Below are positions 49,156 to 59,600 of a DNA stretch of 64,000 nucleotides, piece after piece. Numbering within the stretch: the stretch's first letter is position 1; each line of letters begins with the position of its first letter. The notes beneath the pieces are model-generated. The model was not told where the DNA came from and searched no databases. It saw only the letters and a program-made list of their open reading frames with translations. Location: contig JASANC010002037.1 of the NCBI GenBank assembly GCA_030248135.1, positions 1 through 64,000 on the forward strand, written 5' to 3'. The DNA is from Theristus sp. LFF4_11 (taxonomy: Eukaryota; Nematoda; Chromadorea; Monhysterida; Xyalidae). The translations under genes and the position numbers were made by a program.

Positions 49156-50613
49156 CTGTGATATTGATGTGTTCACCTGTAGCAATGCAGCACGCTGATT
49201 GGCTGGCGATTTGTGGTGGTGACCAATTAGAGGATCGCATTCTACAGGACCCAAGCCAACTTGAGGTTTTTTATATTTATTTTACAACTCAATACTCAAC
49301 AAAGTCAATCAGCATCACAAAAGCGTTTTCCATCCCATATCACTTTATCATTCCATTTTTCGCATTTTCTTTTTGTGAATACTCGGAACACAAAAACTAC
49401 CACACATATCAGCTTGCATCGTTCATGCGCTTGAATGAAACTGACAATCAGTGTTTTTTGGTGATAAATAGAACTCTAAACAACTACGGAAAGGCGTTGA
49501 GAAATGAATGGCAATACCACATGTGCAAACGTGGGTTTCCAACTGCGAGTTTCGCAAAATGCATGTGAAATCTAAACTGCGAGAACCTTTCGGTGGGTAA
49601 TGCCCACATAAACGGTATTCAGGTCATAGGACTTGTTCAGAAAAAAATGCACACGAAAAGAGCACCACTGCACCGAATCCCACGGTTGATTTCACAGAGA
49701 CTATCACAATAGAACTTCACTGACAATTTCGTGACACTCAGTTTTGGAAAGAAAACTCGGACAAAAACAGCTTTCATATTGCAAAAATGATCAATCGACA
49801 AAAATAGAAAATCCGGGTGGTGACATCTGAAAGCAGTAGGTCGATACACTGTGTTTGTTTGAACTTGTCACTTTTGTTGCAGAGTAAGAGCTCGCAAAAG
49901 AAAAACGAACGGTATTGCAGGGAAACATATTTGGGCACAAATGGAAATGTTTGATGGTCAACCAAACTAGATGTATTCGTTCTTCTTACTGTAATTAAAA
50001 GTTTCGCACGCTCTGTAATCTGCGAAAAAAGTGATGACAAGTTTAAACAAACATACTTCACAGAATTTGTATGGAGTCTCTCAAACTGAACAACAGCAGT
50101 AGAGTCGGAATCGATTTGTTCAAGCCATAAATGTACATAATTGACACTATTGAGTGGGCAAAGAAGCGCATTGCGAAAAAAACACCGCATTGTGGTAGTC
50201 AAACACAATTTATTATCGAAATTAGCTTATTGGCTGTTGTAAAAAACGCAAATCAGACATTTGCATAATAAATTGCACTTGAACCCGTCTGCAGGCACAC
50301 TCGGCTGATAAACGAACCAATCAACAAAACACAACGAATAACCGAAAATTTTCGCTGACTGGCAAGCAGATGAAGAATTGAACAAAAGATGCAATTGGCC
50401 AAAATGCAATTAGAGCTTGCCATGTGCGTAAACAAAATCTCCCAAGGAAAACCCGGTGGAAACACGAGAAACGACTTGTTCGTTCAATCACCGCTATGCG
50501 TCCAGCTGTGCTAGTCTGGAAACCGGATTTCCTTGCGCATGTGCCTGACGCTAACAATATGTCAAAATCAATCAATCACGGCACGGCTAAGTAAGTGCCC
50601 GGGGGGCGTGGCA
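49156..50613. other. Intergenic interval between IPMK and the OTUD5 3' end
   Basis: Convergent gene ends. A MITE with GTGTTTGTTTGAACTTGTCAC and GTGATGACAAGTTTAAACAAAC ends spans about 49850-50062; related sequence is at 34985-35030 and 59160-59371. A 136-codon open frame at 49158-49568 has no recognisable family or splice context. Nothing else was supported. Confidence 0.45.
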
Positions 50614-53600
50614 CTATTGTTTCGACGTTGATGGGCGTTCAGCGTTCGCTCTCAACGATTCGTAGTATTCCTGCTGCGAGAGCATCAACACGTGACGCAG
50701 CATTTCGTCCGAATCATCCGTGGCGCCGCCACCATCTAAAGTAACACAATTCGTCTCTGATTGGCCTGACTCTTTGCATTTATCCCAGATACTTTGTACA
50801 GTCTGTTTCTATAAAATGTACAATTAGCTGACTTGTTGGATGTGATGTGATGTGATGTGATTCGCGCATTGCTGTGGAGGCGGAGACTAGCCTCTGTACA
50901 GAATGCATGCATCACGTGTGCACCCAACCAATCAGCCGATTGTAGACGACATATAGAAATAGACTGTATGGGCGACCATTCACCACGAATGTATCACTTG
51001 AAACACACACACACAGCGAAAGCGCGCTGACCAATCACAATCGGGTACGCAGTTCCGACTTTACAACACCAACAAAGCCAAATCCGACACGCTGATTGGC
51101 TGCAGTAACGTGTCACCGTGAGACTGCTTGGTCAGATTAAAACGCGCGAATTTAATACAACAAAACAACAAATGATCGCATTAAAAAATCTACATCAGCA
51201 AGCAGCCGACCTGCACTGGCGAACGCAAACTGCAGGTCACTGGTCGAGAACATGCGACTGTTGTTGTTGTTGTTCTTGTTGCCGTGCGCTGATTGGCCAG
51301 CGGTCGACGACGACGCCAATGGCGACGGCGATTTCGGTGGCCGATTCTGCACCGGTGAACTTGGCTCCGTTTTGTTGTTCGTGTTCTTGTTCGTTACGAC
51401 CGTCGGTATGGTGAGATCGCCAGTGTCGGTTTGTGCGAACGCTTTCGTTTGACTAACGGCCGTTGTTGTGTCCATTGAGACGACGCCGCCGCTGAGCGGT
51501 GACACCGGAGCGGATTTCGTTTTCGTTGGATGACTGTTGTTGTTGTTTGCTGGTGAATCGGTGGCACTGGACGGCTGAAATGGGCAACGTTTTTCTGGTG
51601 GTGGTGATTTGTTAAATGAACGAATTCGTGTTCTGGAATTTTGATTACATTACAAAAAGTACCGTCAGTGGACAACTATACGTTGCACAGTCGAACTCTA
51701 AATTATAACCAATCAGCTGATTGGCTTGTGATCTCACGTGATGCATGCTTTCGGTGCAGGATGCAATAGAGGGCACAGTCTGTCTTTAAAAAGGAAAGCC
51801 TCCATCACATGATCACCAACCAATCAGCTGATTGCCTATAGTTTTTTAGAGTTCGACTGCACATGATGTATCGAACTGTATAACTTCGCATCCTAATCTA
51901 CAGCTATGAATAGCTGTAATCTAACTGATTGCATCCAATGGACTAACTATACAATGTAAAAAGCCAATGAAAAAATCAATCATTCACATGAAAACGTGCC
52001 ACCGCCAACACTGCTATTAATCAACGACCTACATTAACCAACGGCTGATACTGTATGGACACCAAAAGCCGAATACCCACCCACCCCACACACCAGACCA
52101 TGGCCAAGTGTACCTAAATTGTTGCAGCATTTCATTCAATATATTTCACAACCGCCCGCTTCACAGACTCAGTAATTTTCAGTTGTTCTCATCTCAAACT
52201 TTCGACATTGTTCGTTATCTATCTATTCTTTGCAAAAAAAGATCTCTGAGAATACCGATCGTCAAAAATGCTTCATAAAACCAAAAAAACACAAGAATCA
52301 AGACACAGTGTGATAACGCTCGAAAACAAGCGTCGCACGTGTAGAAAAATTACACAACCGTCACAGAATTGCGAACGATAATCATTACATACAAGCTCAG
52401 CGACTTGTTGTATGCACTCTACCGACCGAACATGTGTGTATTTCTTAAAATGTGTTTTCAGTGTTCCGTTTTATTCTGTTTCACACAGTGCTGCATGATT
52501 CATCAAACACTGCAAAAAACGACAGTATTTTCGTCTTCTAGCAATCATGAGCAACGCTGTAAAAGCAATCAGTACATCCGCCTACTGGAGATTAAAAGGC
52601 AATGATGTGTTCGCAAAGGACAACGCGTCGTTATGTACCGTCGTTCGCGAGTGCAAACTGCAGGTCAGTGTCAGTGCAGAGGACTCTAAGCACTCTCAAA
52701 TGGCTTTAGCAGACAACACACGGAGCGTCAAATCATTTGGGGATTTCATCATTTTTCAATTTTGTTCCGTTGTCATTTTTTTCAAATCATGAACATGACG
52801 TTTATCACATGTTTAGGTCAACATTTCGTTTTTGAAACTCACAACTCCAAACGCCGGTGAAAAACATATCGGCTGATTGTTGTTTCATAAAACGCCACAA
52901 ACAAACAACGCTTCAAGAGTTGCAACACCTCGGTTGAATTGAGAAACGGTCAAGACTCATCAAAACGGAACTGATCGTGAGAAAGCGACGTCGAGATGTT
53001 CTGTTAATGTTTTTTCGTTTGTTGCCCCCACCCAACGGTTGAAAAAAGTCGAAGGTGGTACCAAACTCCGGTCTAGACCAATCCAATGCCCTTGCGTCGA
53101 GAGGAGCCGCGAAATTCCAGGAGGCACTTCGCTACTACCACCAAGCGGTCTCACACGCCACAACCAACGACGAACACGCATCGGCCTTCAAGAACGTGTC
53201 GGCCGCTAGCAAGCGACTGGCCGTCGTCTACGCAGCGAGCCCGAATCAGTTGGACCGATGTCTGTACTATTACAAGGAGACGTTAATGAATGCCAGCAAA
53301 GCGCTCACGTGCAGTGTCGACTGCAAAGACGATAATTGGCGTCAATCGCTGTTGGACGCAACAAAGAGCACGCTAAATGATACCGTTCAGGTAAATGGGG
53401 GGCTTCGTGTGGAGGGAGAGGCGATTCTCCGGGCAGGAATTGGCCGGAACGGAACTCTTCAGGCCGGAATCCTTCGGGCCGGAATTAGCGGGCCACAACT
53501 CTTCGGGCCAAAGTTACACGGCCCGCAATAGTACATCAACCCACACACACTCGCACTCTGTCCAGAGCGCAAACAATAATAATCAGCCAACTATGATGGT

Positions 53601-56600
53601 TCTCTGCATTTCGGCCCGGCCAACATGCGATACAGAAGAGCGGGTGGTTTGGCTGCCTCAACACAGTGATGTGCCCCCCTCCTAAACACAGCCATTCGTG
53701 TCGCTCAGCACGTCACGGACACCGTGGAAGACATCGACGAACGCGTGCGCACGCTGTCGTCGCTCGTCGCGTGTCTCTCGGGCGTTCATGAATGCACGGC
53801 GTTGTTGTACGTGGAGATCGCGCAGTTGCTGCATAACGCGTCCGTTGTGATGATCGACGAGCAGCATCGCCAGTATAAACGGGCGCTGCGCTTTGCGCAC
53901 GAGGCACACCACCCGCTGGAAGAGGCCCGTCGGCTTGGTCGATCGTTCGACGGCGTTCGCGAGCGCGTCGCAGAGCTGGAGGTGAGTGCGTGAATGCGGC
54001 GCTTCTCGCTGTTTGGAATGTCGTTTCGACACGTGAATTGCACGGAAGCCTCATTCATGCATCTTGAAGCGCTGCCAGGCGTCACGTTCACGCGCAGCGT
54101 GTCACTTCGCTACGCATTCATGAAACAACAACAACACATTCATGACAGTGACGTGTGCGCTTCAGCGCGCGCGAGTGCACGATTGGCGCATTCATCGGCC
54201 GAAACACATTCACAAGTCGCTTCGAACTGTTTCATTGTCAAAGCAGCTCAGATCACTGCCCCCCCCCGGGTCAGAGCGGGACTTAGAAGAGACCGGGACA
54301 CCGATCGAGCCGATCGGGGGCAAGGGAAATTTCAGCAGTCTCCATTTACCCGCAGCAACAAATCACTTCAATGTAACCACAAAATTGCAACCTGCTTTTC
54401 GTTCATGGTCACTTCCAGCAAGTTTCAAGTTTCAAGAAGTTCTTCGGGTTTTCAATTAGTTTTCTTCCAGGAAGATCTGTACAACCAGCGGTGCGCGGCC
54501 GAGGCTCTCCAAGACATGCACACTGCTGACAAGCTGCTGCACACGCTGGTCATGGAGCACGAACACGTCGACTACGAGCAAGTTTGGAATGTCGTCGATT
54601 TGTATCGGTCGGTTGTTTTGTCCAGCCACCAGGGACAACTTTCTTTGGAGTCCACATGAAAGTGGAAAAAACACCATACAGATGCAGGGTACAATCGTGG
54701 TGCAGAAGCCAACCTGCTGAGCACTGCTCCTACGTGACACGAATCCAAAAAGCAATTGATTTTGGAAATCCAAAAACCCACCGGTTAAATTCAAAATCCC
54801 TGCAGTGACGTGGAGTCAGTTGGCTTCGGAACGAAAGAAACATTCCTTTTTTCGACGCAACATAGGTCATCCATTGGGCATTACACCAGGAAGGTTTTTT
54901 GCAACTCAAAATACTGTGCCACCCACACACGCACAGCACGAGCCGCCTCAAGTTGAACGAACGTCACATCGAGACGGAGGCAATCGTGTACAGCAAGCTC
55001 GGTCACGTGTACCACGCCGTGATACCGGGCATGCGTGACCGCGCGAAGACGTGCTTCATGCGCTCGTTGCAACTGGCGCACTCACTCCATCCGCGTGTCT
55101 TCACCAGCGAACAGTGGTTCAAGGTGCGCACACCTTAAGCGCAAACCATTCGTGCGTTCGTTTCGTTCACAGACCTTCAGATACACAGCTCACGTGTGAT
55201 CACCAACCAATCAGCTGATTGCCTACAATTTACGAGTTCGACACTGTTACAGGAGTGCACAAAAGTGCTGGAGATCTACCAGCGTGGACTGCTGTCCGAA
55301 GAGGAGTATCAACGGCAACAAGAGCGCGCCGCCGTCTTGGAGGAGATACGAGACAAGATCGAACTGCTGAAACGACACGAGAACGACAGCGCGCAGGGGC
55401 CAGTTTTTTTATTGAAGCTTAGCAGGCCAGTGCAGTGCTACGCCGCTGAGCGAACCCCTGAAACATCGCATAGCAAAACTCCGAATTATCGGTAGACTGT
55501 ACTAAAGCAAGCCGCTGATGTTGTCAGACGTTGCCTTAACCAGCCGAACCAAACCAAAGAACGTAATAATCAAAACCATTGCATTTTGAGCGAGATTCAG
55601 TTCAGACAGGAGCGTGTGCACGTGCGCTAGTGGATGATGAGCATGAGCATGCCGATGCCGCGTGCGTTTTAGTAACGAAGCTTTATGAAATTAATTAATT
55701 ATCAGCTGATTGGTTAATGATCACGTGATGCATGCTTTCTGTGCGGACATTGATGTGGAGGTGGAGTCTGTCTTGCTGTGAATGCATGCATCACTCACGT
55801 GATCACCAACCTATCAGCTGCTTGCCTATCATTACACATTATGCCTGACACTTACAATGTGTCGAATAAAATCAATCAATCAATCATTTTTACAGTTGGA
55901 CCGTGTTTTTTCAAGCATACTGATTCACCACTGACTGCTCTTCAAACGTGATCTGAGCAACCTGAAATGTGTTGATTCATAAATTTCATTCAGGCGCTCA
56001 GTGGTGTAGCACCGTTCGACTCCTCCTCCTAAGTTTCCTAAAAAAACTGGCCCCAGGCATTCTTGAAGTTCATCTACGAGACGTGGCCGCCGAAGATCGA
56101 ACCGTCCAAGATGCCGAACATAAAACCGAAAGAGATCGCGGAGCCGAAGCTGGCGAAAAAGGCACTGATGAAAGCACTGTTGCACTACCACCCGGACAAA
56201 CAGACTGCGCAGACGCACGGTGCACAGTGGAATGTGCTCTGTGAGGAGATCACCAAGGTGCTCAATCGACAGTACGCCGCGTTCAAGGGCGTCGACTGAC
56301 TGCGAAGCAGCCTTTCTGATTGTCCCCCGTTTTCTGAGACGGACAGACCAGCTCTTGTTGTGTCCAGCGTTTGTCATAGCATGAAATTTTCTTCTCGATC
56401 AACACGATTCAGACATAGTGATTTTGACAGGACTTGCTTGTCGATACAAGCGCAGCGCCTTTTCAAACCAGAGTTTGTTAACTTTGTTCAGTCTGTTATT
56501 TCGGTTGTTTCTTGCTTTTTCTGTTCATTTGATACTGATTTGAAAAAAAGTACATGTATTGGCGACAAATGACGGCTTCTTTTTAAATGAACCAAAATTT

Positions 56601-59600
56601 ACAAATCGACCAAAATTTACAAATTCATTCGACCAACATCGGTCGAACCAATGAAATAAAACACCACAAAAAGACACCAAAAACAAGCATTTAAAAAAAA
56701 CGGCGCCGCTACCTGTCGGTCGTGGTGTCGCTTCAAATGTTCGTGTTGTTGTTGGCGGTTGCGTGTCTCCTGCTCGCGGAGCCACTGAAAGTAGCTCTCC
56801 CTGGCGATCTGCTCCTGCAACTGCTCGTCCGTCGCCTCCCAGTCGGTGGCGGCCAGTTTATCTTTCAGCATCGCCTCCTCGATCTCGTGCTGCTCGCTGA
56901 CGCGCATCGCGTCGCACAGTTGATTCTTTTCGGCGAGACCTGCGCGTGTTTGGTTCGTTCTTTGCAAATTGCAAAATTGTGATCTGTTCATTTGGGTTGG
57001 TTGTTTCGAGGCTCGAATGCGCACATAGGTCGGTGAACTGTTTCATACTTTCATGCATGACGCGGCAATTCAAAATTCGGTAAACAGTGAACAGAGTAGC
57101 CGAATATGACCGTGCCACTTAGGCTGTTTTGAATTACCATATAAAGATTGAAACAAGTATCTTTTCGACGTCTGCAAAACGCACTGAGTCGCAGACAAAA
57201 ACAATTGTACGCTACATGTACCAACAAAACGGATTCTTCTGTAATTGACGAGCCATGGAGAGAAAAAAACAGGATGCGGGAACCCGTTATAACTAAATCC
57301 ACTCTCCGGTCACCTTTTTTACTTTTCTGCACGATTTCATTACCGGGATAATGCTGCGGCAATCCGAGACCGACGCCAATGGTGGCCGCAAACGGATCGA
57401 CGACGGAATTGTAGTGCTGTCCGTTGTGGTAGGAGACGCGAATCGGCGGGTTGTCTTGGCCGGCGTCCGGTTGAAAGGTGTTGATTGGCTCTGCAAATGC
57501 TTTGAGTGTTTGAACAAAATTATGTTTTTTTTTCTACTATGCTCGGCTACTACAACACGGACAACGGATGCAACCAGAGATGTGCATAGGGTGTTCCTAG
57601 GGTGTCCCGGGACAGGCTAGCGTCGCGCGTCGCGCAGCGCCTGAGGGGCTACGTCGCGCAGCGCCTCGGGTGGAAGAGACAAAAAAAATACAAAAGCTCT
57701 AAAATTACTTCGAAATTAAATTCAAACATTTCAGTTGACTGACTGAAACTGATCTTCAAATGTACATGTAATTGCTGTGGTATTTTTGTGGGGTGTAATG
57801 TATTTGTATTTGGAATCGCGCTGCGCATGTAGATGGTAAGCACATTGCAAATACGAGTGGTAACCATGTTAACCATAACCATGAATATGCAGGTACAGAT
57901 AACCAGGGTTTGTTGACGCGACATCGTGCGCCAATGGCGCAAAATAATTTGGGATGACGCAAATAAATCGGTCGTTTGCGTCAGCTTTTTTCGATTCTTT
58001 CAATTTTTCAGAGGACTTCAAAGGGCTGTTTTCAGGAAATTTTGTGCCCAGATCGAAAATTTTTCTGCGCCTCCGGCGCAGGCCATGAGCAACTTATGAT
58101 TCGTTTCACAATGGTTATTGCATGATAGTCATGAATTCATTGTTCGTTTTTTTAGATTGGTCAGTGTTTTGTTGATAACGGCTCGATTCAATGTGACAAT
58201 ATTTTGTTTTGACCGTATCAACGATAACTTGGTCCAACTAGCCCCTTCCGAAAGCTTTTCGTTCATCCGTTTCTAACCATCTGTGGTTTTACACCTGATT
58301 TGGTGTCAGTCACTTACTAAATACCTACTTTGGATGACATCCAAAAAATCGTAAGGTAAAATACGTTCTCAAAGCCTATTTTTTTGAAAATTTTCTTCGC
58401 TACGCGAAGACGTTACAATTTACCATTTTTAATTTAAATTGAGAGTCAAAGTCGCCTTCCGGACAAACATAGAACAAAGCTTCAAGAATGTATTTTTTCA
58501 TTTTCAGCGCTTTCAAAAATAAACCTTTTGTTACCTTCAGAAATCTTTTTCATGATGGAAAATGGGTGTCGACAGTCCCCTCTCTGGACAACAAACAGAA
58601 ATTTTCACTGTGTTAATTTCATGCAGTTTTGTTGTTGTTTGTCTGGCCGCTCGTAGTCTACGGTCTACGGCTATTATCAAACAAGAAAATTTGTTGTCAC
58701 GTACGAATAAAACAAAAGCAAGAAGGTGCCTGAGCAGAAAAAAAGTTTTGTTTCTGAGAAGCAGTGGTTGTGATGTGAAGTGCCAAAATCGCTTTGACTC
58801 CAGGTGTTGAACAACGCTGCACGGACACAGAATTATTTGTTGTTCGATGCAGACAACTGTCATGTTGACGCAGAAAATTTTGGGCTGACGCAAAATTTTT
58901 TGACCATTTGTGTCAATTGATTTGAGCTTGACGCAGAAAAAATTTTGACCCTCATACATCAGACGTGTACACATGCAGCACACAGCATGTAGTCAGATAC
59001 AGTGTAGCCGTGTTTTTAACACGTCAGTTTGTGTGACACTAAATTTGCGACAAAAAAATTGGGGGGTCGACGTCGCGCAGCCACCCGACCCGGGACAGGC
59101 TAGAAATGTCTGGCGTGCACACCTCTGGATGCAACACATTGTGAAAGTCTATCTTAATCACGGCATGATTCTGTAAACCGGTCCGCATTTTCACAGAATA
59201 CAGAGCTTGCAAAAAAAAAGAACGGAAATGGAGTCGAAAAAACCATATTTAGCACAAATGGGTTCCGGTTTTAGTTCAGCCAAGCGCGATCCATCCGTTC
59301 TTCAAACAAATTCACAGTTCCGCATGGAATCCAGCGACAAAAAGTGGCAGCTTTAAACAAGCATACTTTACTCTGCATTGACAATCAAAACTACTGAATC
59401 CGGAATCAGCGCAGGGTGTAAAAAGTTGCGAAAAAACGTCTTGCAGTTAGGGTGGGCAAAATACCGTTTTTTTCAAATCGTGGGAAAAACCGGTATTTTT
59501 GCCATGCCAACACTACTTGCAGTCTCCGCGCACCAACCGATGCTATACTCGTAGACGTGAATCGGCCGATTGAACATTTCGGCCATCGCCTGCATCTCCG

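Noticed and set aside
49158..49568. 136-codon open frame as a gene
   Set aside because: No recognisable protein family, its start overlaps MITE sequence, and no supporting splice or poly(A) signals were seen.
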